From Ureibacillus galli (GTDB taxonomy: Bacteria; Bacillota; Bacilli; Bacillales_A; Planococcaceae), in the NCBI RefSeq assembly GCF_014836845.1, contig NZ_JACSQA010000009.1:37775-101774 (forward strand): a stretch of DNA of 64,000 bases, written 5' to 3'. Positions 18,367-27,014 of the stretch are shown piece by piece. The notes under the pieces are model-generated. The model saw nothing but the letters and a program-made list of their open reading frames with translations. It did no database searches and had not been told where the DNA came from. The position numbers were made by a program, and so were the translations under genes. The number at the start of each line of letters is the position of its first letter. Position 1 is the first letter of the stretch.

Positions 18367-19137
18367 CTATTCTTCTGTTGCATGCTTTTTCTTTTTAGCA
18401 ACACTAGTAAACCAACCCCCCAGGGCAATAGCGAGTAATACACCCCAGAAAATAATTTCCCAAGTTGTTGAATGAGGGAAGTCATGTGGAAGTACGCCAA
18501 CTTTATCATGAGATAAAGTTAAAACAACTAATTTAACACCTACCCAACCAACGATTAAAAATGCTGCCGTTTCTAGATCTGGATAATCGTTTAAAATTTT
18601 AACGAACCATTGAGCTGCAAATCGCATTAAAATCATCCCGATAATACCACCGAAGAACATAACAGCGAACTGACCAGCGTTAATTCCTCCAATATGGAAA
18701 TCTCCAACCTCTGGTAACGTAACCGCAATCGCAACGGCTGCAAGCATTGAGTCTACTGCAAAGGCAATGTCTGCAAATTCAACTTTTGCCACTGTAGCCC
18801 AAAATCCTTTACCTTTTTGAGACTTCTCTTCGTTCTCTTCTTCTTCCTCTTCTTTTTTAAACTTCTGCTCATATATATTTTTAATTGAAATAAATAATAA
18901 ATAAAGGGCACCTACTGCTTGAATTTGCCAGTAATTTACTAATACTGTTATTAAAAATAAAGCAACGAAACGGAAAATAAAGGCACCGAATAATCCGTAA
19001 AATAATGCTTTTTTCTGCAGGTCTTTTGGTAAATGTTTAACCATTACAGCCATAACTACTGCATTATCTGCGGCTAATAAACCTTCTAATACTATTAAAA
19101 CTACTAATACCCAGGCATATTCTAAAAATATATCCAC
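18367..19137 (-). CDS. meeY: TerC-family manganese exporter (YkoY/MeeY-like)
   Basis: TerC-family integral membrane protein, 256 residues, about seven hydrophobic segments, with acidic membrane residues typical of the family (EGLLAADNAVVMA at about 18-30 and EFADIAFAVDSMLA at about 121-134) and a very acidic loop of Glu residues near 96-104. B. subtilis MeeF/MeeY export Mn(II) and help load secreted metalloproteins. The upstream yybP-ykoY riboswitch strongly supports manganese as substrate. The start is GTG at 19137 with GGGAGG upstream. Confidence 0.88.
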   Translation of the reverse strand: MDIFLEYAWVLVVLIVLEGLLAADNAVVMAVMVKHLPKDLQKKALFYGLFGAFIFRFVALFLITVLVNYWQIQAVGALYLLFISIKNIYEQKFKKEEEEEENEEKSQKGKGFWATVAKVEFADIAFAVDSMLAAVAIAVTLPEVGDFHIGGINAGQFAVMFFGGIIGMILMRFAAQWFVKILNDYPDLETAAFLIVGWVGVKLVVLTLSHDKVGVLPHDFPHSTTWEIIFWGVLLAIALGGWFTSVAKKKKHATEE

Positions 19138-19304
19138 AAAACTTCCTCCCTACCTTTTGTATACCCATAAAGTTGGCATTTTAAATATTGAAAAACTCAC
19201 ACTACTCACTCTTTAGACGAAAATCAATCTATTATTTGATTTTATAGCCTTTAAGCATTGTCAAAATACTACTGATTTTCCATACCTTTTGTTTGACAAA
19301 AGAA

Positions 19305-19480
19305 AAGACCCCTGCCTTGGAAAGGCAAAGGTCTTGCTAAGCAATTGGAACGTCCCCAAAATAAATTATTTTGAAAACGTAAAAGTTCAATGCTATTACA
19401 TCCGATGGTGTTAAACCATGTAATGACGAATGTAAAGTAAGTATTTAAAATACTTATAGCTACTCCCCTTTGACAAAGTC
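19305..19480 (-). ncRNA. yybP-ykoY manganese riboswitch with terminator
   Basis: On the minus strand the leader holds the conserved L1 element CAAAGGGGAGTAGC (19459-19472) and the matching distal element GCAAGACCTTTGCC (about 19322-19336), separated by about 120 nt of stems. The distal strand runs straight into a hairpin, GACCTTTGCC with GGCAGGGGTC (19305-19335), followed by TTTTCTTTTG. Mn(II) binding should stabilise the aptamer and free read-through into the TerC gene 170 nt downstream. Confidence 0.9.
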
Positions 19481-19509
19481 AAATGGATATTCAGTTTTCT
19501 ACAAAATTT

Positions 19510-19537
19510 ATTATAGCACAGTAACTTTTAAAAGCAA
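19510..19537 (-). promoter_or_regulatory. Sigma-A promoter of the Mn riboswitch/TerC transcript
   Basis: -35 TTGCTT (19532-19537), 16-bp spacer, -10 TATAAT (19510-19515) on the minus strand, about 40 bp upstream of the aptamer. Confidence 0.75.
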
Positions 19538-19579
19538 TGATGGAATTTGCCGTAATGAACTATATGTCTGCTTTTCCTT

Positions 19580-21157
19580 TTACAGTAAACTATACAGTTT
19601 AATGTTTTCATTTTTATCGGAAAACCAGCGCATCGCAAATTCGTTTTCGAATAAAAATACATAATTATCAAAGCGATCTTTTACAAGCATCGAGCGAGAC
19701 GATGACATCGATTCTTTGACCTCTTCTTCATTTTCAATCCAACGTGCGATTTTTGAACCAATTGGTTGCATTTGTACTTCTACATTATATTCATTCTTCA
19801 TACGATGTTCGAATACTTCAAATTGTAATTGACCTACCGCACCAAGAATAACTTCTTCCGTGTGAAGAGTTTTATAATATTGTATCGCACCCTCTTGAAC
19901 TAATTGTAAAATCCCTTTATGGAATTGTTTTGATTTCATTACGTTTTTTGCTGTAACACGAACAAAAATTTCCGGAGTAAATTGGGGTAGTTTTTCAAAT
20001 TGGAATGTTTTCTTTCCACCGACTACCGTATCCCCAATTTGATAAGTACCGGTATCATAAAGACCGATTATATCACCCGCAACTGCTTCATCTACCGTTT
20101 CACGATCATCCGCTAAAAATTGAGTTGATTGAGATACTTTAAAGGCTTTATTTGTCCGAGATAAAGTAATATTCATGCCGCGCTCAAACTTCCCTGACAC
20201 AATGCGCACAAAAGCGATTCGGTCACGGTGTGCTGGGTTCATGTTTGCTTGAATTTTGAAAATGAAACCAGAAAATTCATTATGTTCAACCGGATCAATG
20301 AATTGCTCATCTTCTGTTAGTCGAGGTTGAGGTGCAGGTGCAAATTTTAAATACGTTTCTAGGAACGTTTGAACGCCAAAGTTCGTTAAAGCGGAACCGA
20401 AAAATACTGGTGTTAATTCGCCTCGACGAATTTTTTCCTCAGAGAAGTCATTTCCTGCTTCATTTAAAAGCAAAATATCATCCATTGCTTGAGTGTAATA
20501 GGAAGTTACCTTCATCGGATGATCCACAGCTAACTCTCCATCTTCATTAATCGGTAAGAAACGATCAGATTCATCCGTACGGAATTGCTCAATACGTTTA
20601 TTATAGCGATCGTAAATTCCTAAAAATTCTTTCCCCATACCGATTGGCCAGTTCATTGGATATGCATTGATTCCTAAAACTTCTTCTAATTCTTCAATTA
20701 ACTCAAGAGGTTCTTTCCCTTGACGATCTAATTTATTTATAAATGTGAAAATAGGAATCCCACGCATACGACAAACTTTAAATAGTTTTAACGTCTGTGC
20801 TTCAATCCCTTTTGCCGCATCAATTACCATTACCGCGCTATCGACCGCCATTAATGTTCGATACGTATCTTCAGAGAAATCTTGGTGTCCAGGGGTATCT
20901 AAAATATTGACTCGGAAGCCTTGGTAATCGAACTGCATAACGGAAGATGTAACAGATATTCCCCGTTGTTTTTCGATTTCCATCCAGTCGGAAGTCGCAA
21001 ATTTACCCGTTTTTTTCCCTTTTACAGTACCTGCATCTCGAATGGCACCGCCAAATAATAACAATTTTTCTGTAATCGTCGTTTTACCAGCATCCGGGTG
21101 AGAGATAATGGCAAAGGTACGACGAGATAATATATCTTGTTCTATTTTTGAAGTCAT
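19580..21157 (-). CDS. prfC: Peptide chain release factor 3
   Basis: 525-residue translational GTPase that recycles RF1/RF2 from ribosomes after termination. G1 SHPDAGKTT (about 18-26), the switch region with RGISVTSS, G3 DTPGHQDF and G4 NKLDR are all present, and the length is normal for RF3. The ATG at 21157 has AAAGGAG eight or nine bases upstream. RF3 is not universal in Bacillales; as I recall B. subtilis lacks it. No obvious terminator separates it from the following riboswitch. Confidence 0.95.
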   Translation of the reverse strand: MTSKIEQDILSRRTFAIISHPDAGKTTITEKLLLFGGAIRDAGTVKGKKTGKFATSDWMEIEKQRGISVTSSVMQFDYQGFRVNILDTPGHQDFSEDTYRTLMAVDSAVMVIDAAKGIEAQTLKLFKVCRMRGIPIFTFINKLDRQGKEPLELIEELEEVLGINAYPMNWPIGMGKEFLGIYDRYNKRIEQFRTDESDRFLPINEDGELAVDHPMKVTSYYTQAMDDILLLNEAGNDFSEEKIRRGELTPVFFGSALTNFGVQTFLETYLKFAPAPQPRLTEDEQFIDPVEHNEFSGFIFKIQANMNPAHRDRIAFVRIVSGKFERGMNITLSRTNKAFKVSQSTQFLADDRETVDEAVAGDIIGLYDTGTYQIGDTVVGGKKTFQFEKLPQFTPEIFVRVTAKNVMKSKQFHKGILQLVQEGAIQYYKTLHTEEVILGAVGQLQFEVFEHRMKNEYNVEVQMQPIGSKIARWIENEEEVKESMSSSRSMLVKDRFDNYVFLFENEFAMRWFSDKNENIKLYSLL

Positions 21158-21273
21158 TTTTTCCGTCTCCTTTTTTCATACCTCTCCTATAATAAAAGAA
21201 TTTATGCTTGTTGCACAACCATTTTTATTATTCCATAGAATGTACAATAACCATTTACAAATAAAAATGGAAT

Positions 21274-21307
21274 GGCTGCCCTATAGCATTTTAGCTTTTG
21301 GACAGCC
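21274..21307 (-). terminator. Probable terminator after murE
   Basis: GGCTGTCC/GGGCAGCC stem with one mismatch and a long loop containing a second GCTA.../TAGC pairing; followed by CATTCCATTTTTATTTG on the minus strand. Confidence 0.6.
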
Positions 21308-21340
21308 TTTTAAAATCAAATCATTTTAAAGTAAAAAAGT

Positions 21341-22810
21341 TTAAACAAATTTCAAGCGACCTGCTTCAATTGCAATTTCAGCATCACTGTGAGGATATTT
21401 CGTATTCCCTATAATTTGATAATCTTCATGACCTTTGCCTGCAAAAATAATGATGTCACCAGGTTCTGCAACTGATACTGCATGACGAACCGCTTCTGCC
21501 CGATCTCCGATACATGCATAATTTTCATGTTGCATACCTTTAGCTAAGTCACTCGTAATACTATCATATTCTTCGTATCGTGGGTCATCCGTTGTTAATA
21601 CAACGTAATCAGCAATTGATGCTTTTTCTGCCATAGCTGGACGTTTTGACTTATCACGATTGCCGCCCGTTCCAACTAAAAAGATTAATTTATTTTCAGG
21701 TTTTTTATATGGTAATGCAGCTTTAATCGCCTTTTCAATTGCATCTGGTGTATGGGCATAATCGATAAAGATTTGTAATGGCAGATCCGTTTTGACTCTT
21801 TCCATTCTCCCTCTTACTGGAGCTAAATCTTCAATTTGTTCGATTATCGCTTCCATAGTGTAACCTCTTGCATAAAAAACAGCGGTAGCAGCTAATATAT
21901 TATAAACATTAAATTCTCCGAGTAAGTGCATCGTAATCGGGAACTTACCTTCCGGCGTAATCATATCAAAAGTTGTAATTCCATCCTCATAGTTACAATT
22001 TTCAGCACGGAAAATCGCATCATTTTTCAAACCGTAAGTCCAAACAGGATAAGAGGTCATTTGTTCATATTTTTCGGACCATGGATCATCCGCATTTAAA
22101 ACGACATGTTTGTTTTTAGTAAAATCTTGTCCTAATTGGGAGAATAATAACCCTTTTGCATGTCCGTATTCTTCCATTGTACCGTGGAAATCGAGATGGT
22201 CGTGGGTTAAGTTTGTAAACACTGCAATATCATAGTCGACACCAGCTAACCTTCCCAGTGCTAAACCGTGGGACGAAACTTCCATGACCATTGCGCGACA
22301 GCCTTCCATTTTTGCACGGAAAATCATTTGCTGTGTACTTAACACATCATTCGTCGTATTCGCCGTTTCATATAAAACACCATTTAGTTCAAATCCAATT
22401 GTACCCGACAGTGCAGATTTTTCCCCCATCCCGACTAGCATATGGTGGATAATGCCAGAAACACTTGTTTTCCCATTCGTGCCTGTGACACCAATCATTG
22501 TAATATCGTTAGAAGGATAGTCAAAAAACTTAGCAGCAAGCAGACCAAGGGCACGATTTGTATTTTTTACGATAACTTGTGCCACTTCTCCTTCGATTGG
22601 TAATTCACGTTCGGCCACGACAACCGTAGCACCAGCATCCACTGCTTTTTGCGCAAAAAGATGACCATCTACTGTATCACCTTTAATACAAATAAACATA
22701 CTTTTCGGCTGAACACTTCTTGAATCGATCGAAATATCTTTGATTCTGCTTGGTAACTGACCAATAATTTTCTTTAATGGAATCACATTTAATAATTCTT
22801 CTGTATACAT
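21341..22810 (-). CDS. murE: UDP-MurNAc-tripeptide synthetase MurE (L-Lys or meso-DAP adding)
   Basis: Mur ligase that adds the third amino acid to UDP-MurNAc-L-Ala-D-Glu. 489 residues with the ATP loop GTNGKT (110-115), the substrate region NTTNDVLSTQ (151-160), carbamylated-Lys region HAKGLLFSQ and the C-terminal specificity motif DDPRYE (408-413). Typical DAP enzymes have DNPR there; staphylococcal/streptococcal Lys enzymes have DNPA-type motifs. The gene is not in a division/wall cluster: it follows an M42 peptidase gene with only two bases between, its GGAGG lying inside that gene's end. Substrate is therefore left open. Confidence 0.9.
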   Translation of the reverse strand: MYTEELLNVIPLKKIIGQLPSRIKDISIDSRSVQPKSMFICIKGDTVDGHLFAQKAVDAGATVVVAERELPIEGEVAQVIVKNTNRALGLLAAKFFDYPSNDITMIGVTGTNGKTSVSGIIHHMLVGMGEKSALSGTIGFELNGVLYETANTTNDVLSTQQMIFRAKMEGCRAMVMEVSSHGLALGRLAGVDYDIAVFTNLTHDHLDFHGTMEEYGHAKGLLFSQLGQDFTKNKHVVLNADDPWSEKYEQMTSYPVWTYGLKNDAIFRAENCNYEDGITTFDMITPEGKFPITMHLLGEFNVYNILAATAVFYARGYTMEAIIEQIEDLAPVRGRMERVKTDLPLQIFIDYAHTPDAIEKAIKAALPYKKPENKLIFLVGTGGNRDKSKRPAMAEKASIADYVVLTTDDPRYEEYDSITSDLAKGMQHENYACIGDRAEAVRHAVSVAEPGDIIIFAGKGHEDYQIIGNTKYPHSDAEIAIEAGRLKFV

Positions 22811-22812
22811 AA

Positions 22813-23871
22813 TTAATCCTCCGAATCCATTGGTGAAGTTACATAGGCAAATAATAGTTCCGCTGTGGCTTTTAATGAATCTACATGAGTACGTTCATAA
22901 GCATGAGAAGCCTCTATTCCTGGGCCAAATAAGGCGTGCTTCACATCGTAACCTGCTCGAATAGCAGCTGAAGCATCAGAGCCATAATAAGGATAAATAT
23001 CTAATTTATATTGAATACCATTTGTTTTTGCTAAGTTCACTAGATAGTGAGTTAACTCATAATGATAGGGTCCACTCGAATCCTTTGCACAAATGGATAC
23101 TGTATATTCATCTGAACTTTGGCCATCGCCAATTGCTCCCATATCTACCGCAATATATTCAACCACTTGTTCTGGAACGTTTGAGTTTCCTCCATAACCT
23201 ATTTCTTCATTGTTGGAAATATAAAAATGAGTTGTATAAGGTAATGAAATATTTTGTTCTTTAATAAACTTCACTAATTGTAATAGCAGGGTTGTGCTTG
23301 CCTTGTCATCTAAATGACGGGATTTAATGAACCCTGACTCTGTTGTTTCAAAACGAGGATCAAAGGATACAAAATCTCCAACTTCTATCCCAATTTTTCG
23401 TACATCTTCTGCATTAAAGCATTTTTCATCAATGCGTACTTCTATATGATTTTCATCCCGTTTCAAGTCACCAGCTTCTTTATAAACATGAACGGTTGTT
23501 TCGTGCATTAAAATCGTTCCACGTATTTTTTTACCGTCAGCCGTATGAATTGTACAATATTCCCCTTCAACGGCATTCCATCGAAAGCCACCGATCATTG
23601 TCAGCTTTATACGGCCATTAGCTTTTACTTCTTTTACCATCGCACCTAACGTGTCCGTATGAGCAGTTAATAATCTGTGGGAAGAATCATTTTCTCCTTT
23701 TATTGTAGCGATAATGGCACCTTTATTTGTCTGCTTATATTCGATGCCTAGGTCATGTAAATAAGATCCGATAAATTGCATAATTGTTTTTGTATAGCCT
23801 GAAGGACTTGGAATATTTACTAATTGACCTAATAAATCAATTGTATTTTTTTCGTTAAATACATTTTTCAT
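22813..23871 (-). CDS. M42-family metallo-aminopeptidase
   Basis: 352-residue cytoplasmic di-metal peptidase related to YsdC/YtoP/FrvX. Metal-site motifs are present: AHTDTLG (about 69-75), the bridging Asp in SRHLDDKAS, the catalytic Glu pair in ISNNEEIGYGG and the late His in GIEASHAYERTH. The family releases N-terminal residues (often Glu/Asp or Leu) from peptides and forms large tetrahedral particles. The ATG at 23871 follows GGGGGATATTAG. It is translationally tight to murE, which suggests a shared transcript; a functional link is not established. Confidence 0.88.
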   Translation of the reverse strand: MKNVFNEKNTIDLLGQLVNIPSPSGYTKTIMQFIGSYLHDLGIEYKQTNKGAIIATIKGENDSSHRLLTAHTDTLGAMVKEVKANGRIKLTMIGGFRWNAVEGEYCTIHTADGKKIRGTILMHETTVHVYKEAGDLKRDENHIEVRIDEKCFNAEDVRKIGIEVGDFVSFDPRFETTESGFIKSRHLDDKASTTLLLQLVKFIKEQNISLPYTTHFYISNNEEIGYGGNSNVPEQVVEYIAVDMGAIGDGQSSDEYTVSICAKDSSGPYHYELTHYLVNLAKTNGIQYKLDIYPYYGSDASAAIRAGYDVKHALFGPGIEASHAYERTHVDSLKATAELLFAYVTSPMDSED

Positions 23872-24062
23872 CTAATATCCCCCAATCTTTAGTTAGTATA
23901 ATTTAATTGAATAAAGTTAATAATAACAAAATTCGTCAATAATCGACACCCAGTAATTTTATGTATTTTTAAATATGAATCCATAACCGTTTAGAGAAAG
24001 ACAAACTGCTACGAACCGTTGTAACCATTATTATATCACTAGTACAGCAAAGCATTAATAGG

Positions 24063-24109
24063 AAATCCATCGAGAAACCCAATTCATTTTTGAATCTCTC
24101 GATGGATTT
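24063..24109 (-). terminator. Terminator after the aldehyde dehydrogenase gene
   Basis: A 13-bp perfect stem (AAATCCATCGAGA with TCTCGATGGATTT) with a 20-base loop, three bases after the stop. The T-run is weak. Confidence 0.65.
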
Positions 24110-24111
24110 AG

Positions 24112-25503
24112 TTATTTCAACATTGTTCTTACAAGTTTTACTTTTTGTTTATATGGTGGGAATAATAAATTATTAGAAAATCTTGAAGAACGCTTCATGA
24201 TGGATTTTGGATGGGTAAAGTTTTCAAAACTAGCCTTTCCATGATAAGCATTTACACCTGATGGACCTACACCACCAAATGGTAAATAAGGATTCCCTAC
24301 ATGGGTAACGGTATCATTAATACACCCTCCCCCAAATGGTAATTCTTGTAGGAAATAATCTATCGCTTTTTCATGTTCTGAGAAGAAATAGGCTGCTAAC
24401 GGTTTAGGTAATTTTTGTATTTCATAAATAGCCATTTTTAAACTGTCATATTTCATAACGGGTAAAATCGGACCGAAAATTTCATCTTCCATAATTGGAT
24501 TGGACCACGTAATATTTTCAAGTATCGTCGGTTCAATATAAAGATCGGTTTTATCAGTACTACCACCATAAGTTATATATTCTTTTTCGACTTCGATTAG
24601 CTGTTTTAAGCGGTGAAATTGCCGTTCGTTAATGACACGACCATAGTCCGGGCTTTGCTGCGGATTTTTTCCATAAAATTGTTCAATTGTTTTTCTTATT
24701 GCTTTCATTAATTTTTCATAAACTGAAGAATGGACAAATAAGTAGTCAGGTGCTACACAAGTTTGACCTGTATTATTAAATTTTCCCCAAACAATTCTTT
24801 TCGCTGCAACCTCAATATTCGCTGTTTGATCAACGATAGCTGGACTTTTGCCTCCAAGCTCCAATGTAATAGGTGTTAACTTTTCAGCTGCAGCTCGCAT
24901 AACCACCTTACCTACTGCCACACTACCAGTAAAGAAAATATAATCAAAGGAAGCATGAATTAATGCTGTCACTTCATCCTTTTCACCTTCTACTACCCGC
25001 ACATAAGATGTATCAAAGGTTTCTCCAATCATTTTTTTTATGATTTTTGTCGTATGAACAGAGGATTCAGAAGGTTTTACAATCGCTGTATTACCACCAA
25101 TAATCGCTCCGATTAACGGTTCCATAACAAGTTGGAATGGATAATTAAATGGTCCGATTATTAGGACAACTCCATAAGGTTCTCGAACTATAAAACTTTT
25201 AGCAGGTTGAAAATGAACAGGGGTTTTTACTTGTACAGGTTTTGCCCATTCGTCGATATTTTTCACTAAATAATTAATGCTATCAAGAACGATTCCGATT
25301 TCATTTGAATAAGCTTCAAATTCACTTTTATGTAAATCCATATTTAGTGCTTTTAATATTTCTTTTTCATATTGTTTTATTTTCTCTTTTAGTTTTAATA
25401 ATTGTTTTTTTCGGAATTCAATATTTTTTGTATGCCCTGTTAAATAAAATTTTTTTTGCTCTTCAATCATGATTTCAACGTCTTTTTCCGTATAGCGTGC
25501 CAT
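24112..25503 (-). CDS. ywdH: Aldehyde dehydrogenase (YwdH-like, class 3 type)
   Basis: NAD(P)-dependent aldehyde dehydrogenase, 463 residues. The catalytic stretch is visible: FTGSVAVGK (coenzyme), the general base in LELGGKSPA, and the nucleophile in NTGQTCVAPDY; EIFGPILP follows. It is very close to B. subtilis YwdH throughout, including a C-terminal extension with basic/hydrophobic character. Related enzymes oxidise fatty or aromatic aldehydes. The frame opens at 25521; ATG 25503 has AGAAGGG upstream and gives the family N-terminus. Confidence 0.9.
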   Translation of the reverse strand: MARYTEKDVEIMIEEQKKFYLTGHTKNIEFRKKQLLKLKEKIKQYEKEILKALNMDLHKSEFEAYSNEIGIVLDSINYLVKNIDEWAKPVQVKTPVHFQPAKSFIVREPYGVVLIIGPFNYPFQLVMEPLIGAIIGGNTAIVKPSESSVHTTKIIKKMIGETFDTSYVRVVEGEKDEVTALIHASFDYIFFTGSVAVGKVVMRAAAEKLTPITLELGGKSPAIVDQTANIEVAAKRIVWGKFNNTGQTCVAPDYLFVHSSVYEKLMKAIRKTIEQFYGKNPQQSPDYGRVINERQFHRLKQLIEVEKEYITYGGSTDKTDLYIEPTILENITWSNPIMEDEIFGPILPVMKYDSLKMAIYEIQKLPKPLAAYFFSEHEKAIDYFLQELPFGGGCINDTVTHVGNPYLPFGGVGPSGVNAYHGKASFENFTHPKSIMKRSSRFSNNLLFPPYKQKVKLVRTMLK

Positions 25504-25642
25504 TTGTATCCCTTCTTTCAATACATAATTTTATTTAAATCGTTAATAATAATTATGTACAATTTACTACAATTTGTCGTCTAAATCCTTCTAAAAAGGG
25601 TAAAGAAGGATAAAGCGATAAAACTGAAGGGGGCAATTTTAT

Positions 25643-25798
25643 ATGATTTCGACTGATACTTGGTGGGAGAAAATTTTTTCAGGACCTTTATCTATTGGAT
25701 TAAATGAAGAAAAAGTGCATCAGTTAGAGGACGAATCTTTTTTATTCTTGAAAGAAGAACAATTGCCGCAAGAAAACGAACAACCAAATGATTTTTAA
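25643..25798 (+). CDS. Small acidic protein of unknown function (51 aa)
   Basis: 51 residues, start ATG 25643 with AAGGGGG nine bases upstream. The N-terminal half has an aromatic/hydrophobic stretch (TWWEKIFSGPLSIGL) and the C-terminal half is acidic (EEKVHQLEDESF, EEQLPQENEQ). It stands alone on the plus strand between two minus-strand genes; a small GGAAAAT/ATTTTCC hairpin follows the stop. I do not recognise it; the strong ribosome site and coding-like composition support that it is real. Confidence 0.6.
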   Translation: MISTDTWWEKIFSGPLSIGLNEEKVHQLEDESFLFLKEEQLPQENEQPNDF

Positions 25799-25870
25799 TT
25801 AAGGGAAAATGAAATTTTCCTTTATTGAATCCGAAAAAACGGATAATTGAATATGGAATAGCCTATAAAA

Positions 25871-25905
25871 AGGGCGATTTTTCAATATGAATGAAAAGTC
25901 GCCCT
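25871..25905 (-). terminator. Terminator after the nuclease gene
   Basis: AGGGCGA(C/T)TTTTCA paired arms at 25871-25884 and 25892-25905, followed on the minus strand by TTTTTATAGG. Confidence 0.8.
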
Positions 25906-25935
25906 AAAAAAATGCCTATATTCGTAATTCTGTAT

Positions 25936-26550
25936 TTATTGCTCTATTACTTCTGGATGGAATCCATCTTGTTGTAAATAGTTTTCCTCTTTCCAAATGT
26001 TTATTTTACTCGCTCTTGCCCTTTTTTCTATTTCTTTAAATTGTTCTTCTAATGTATTATTTGGTTTATCGATATATCGAACAGCTGCATACCCTTCACG
26101 TAATAACAATTCTTGTAAAAGGATATCATCTATAAATACATAGGCTAACAATCGGCCATAATGATCTGTTTTATTTCCAACATCAGAAAGCACTTCAATT
26201 TCCGAAGCATTTTCTAGTAATTTTTGTGTATAATCCTTTGCACTCTCTGCAAAAGGCATCGGATTATTTTCTTCATAATTCATTTCCGGTGTATCGACCA
26301 TTAATAAACGAACGCGCTTTTCTTTTCCATTTACCTTTAAACGGAAAGTATCGCCGTCATTCGTTGACACATATTCCGCTTTTACTAATTCATTACCCGT
26401 TGCTTCTTTTGCAAAATTGGGTGTAATTAAGTAGTCAATATCTTTCTGAACAGTTTCTTTCGACGCTATATGACTAAAAATAAAATAAAGTGCTACAGCA
26501 ATGATAATTGTGCCACTTATAATGAATGTTTTTACATCTACAATACTCAT
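25936..26550 (-). CDS. Membrane-anchored thermonuclease (SNase-like)
   Basis: 204 residues: an N-terminal hydrophobic anchor (about 7-27), a linker, and an SNase OB-fold domain (about 55-190). The catalytic set of staphylococcal nuclease is present: Arg81 and Asp86/Thr87/Glu89 in RLLMVDTPE, and Arg133 in YGRLLAY. It should act outside the membrane on DNA/RNA. The anchor closely resembles the 26-residue peptide encoded just upstream on the same strand. Confidence 0.88.
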   Translation of the reverse strand: MSIVDVKTFIISGTIIIAVALYFIFSHIASKETVQKDIDYLITPNFAKEATGNELVKAEYVSTNDGDTFRLKVNGKEKRVRLLMVDTPEMNYEENNPMPFAESAKDYTQKLLENASEIEVLSDVGNKTDHYGRLLAYVFIDDILLQELLLREGYAAVRYIDKPNNTLEEQFKEIEKRARASKINIWKEENYLQQDGFHPEVIEQ

Positions 26551-26682
26551 GTTGTTACCTCTTCGCTATTACATTTATTTCTATTATTATACCAAAAAAC
26601 ACCTCTTAGACCTATTTCCAATACTCTAGTAGAGTAAAGGACTTAAAAATATACAATTACATAAATTTACAATATAAAAAAA

Positions 26683-26728
26683 TGCTCTACTAAGAATCAT
26701 ATTTTACAATATGATTCTTAGTAGAGCA
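26683..26728 (-). terminator. Very strong terminator after the 26-residue peptide gene
   Basis: A perfect 20-bp stem (arms 26683-26702 and 26709-26728) with the loop TTTACA (plus-strand reading), followed on the minus strand by seven T residues. It separates the small peptide gene from the nuclease gene. Confidence 0.9.
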
Positions 26729-26774
26729 CAGGCTTGTATCATAGCTAAATGCTAGTCCAATTGGAATTAATTAT

Positions 26775-26855
26775 TTATTTAAAAACCAAATATAAAATGA
26801 CCGCTAAAATAATTACCCCACTCGAAATTAATGTTTTTATATCAGATGGTTTCAT
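26775..26855 (-). CDS. 26-residue single-helix membrane peptide
   Basis: An ATG at 26855 with TGAGGA six bases upstream opens a 26-codon frame: MKPSDIKTLISSG then a hydrophobic run (VIILAVILYLVF) and a final Lys. It is similar over its length to the N-terminal anchor of the downstream nuclease (DVKTFIISGTIIIAVALYFIF), so it is probably a truncated paralogue or a separate small membrane protein. Its own strong terminator lies 47 bp downstream. Function is unknown. Confidence 0.6.
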   Translation of the reverse strand: MKPSDIKTLISSGVIILAVILYLVFK

Positions 26856-26921
26856 ATTAATCCTCACACTTTTACTTATTTTCAAATGATTAAAAAATCA
26901 TCTCTTATAGTCATTATACAT

Positions 26922-26964
26922 CTACATAAATATGTACAAAATAGGGATGTACATATTTATGTAG
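26922..26964. repeat. 17-bp perfect inverted repeat
   Basis: Arms 26922-26938 and 26948-26964 are perfectly complementary (CTACATAAATATGTACA on the left) around a nine-base loop. On the minus strand no T-run follows; on the plus strand TTATTATTTTTTC follows. It lies between the yutG stop and the 26-residue peptide gene, so it may be a terminator read from the plus strand, an mRNA 3' end structure or an operator. Confidence 0.7.
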
Positions 26965-27014
26965 GTCTTATTATTTTTTCTGTTCAACAATATTATTAAA
27001 CAGTTTTATGTTCG

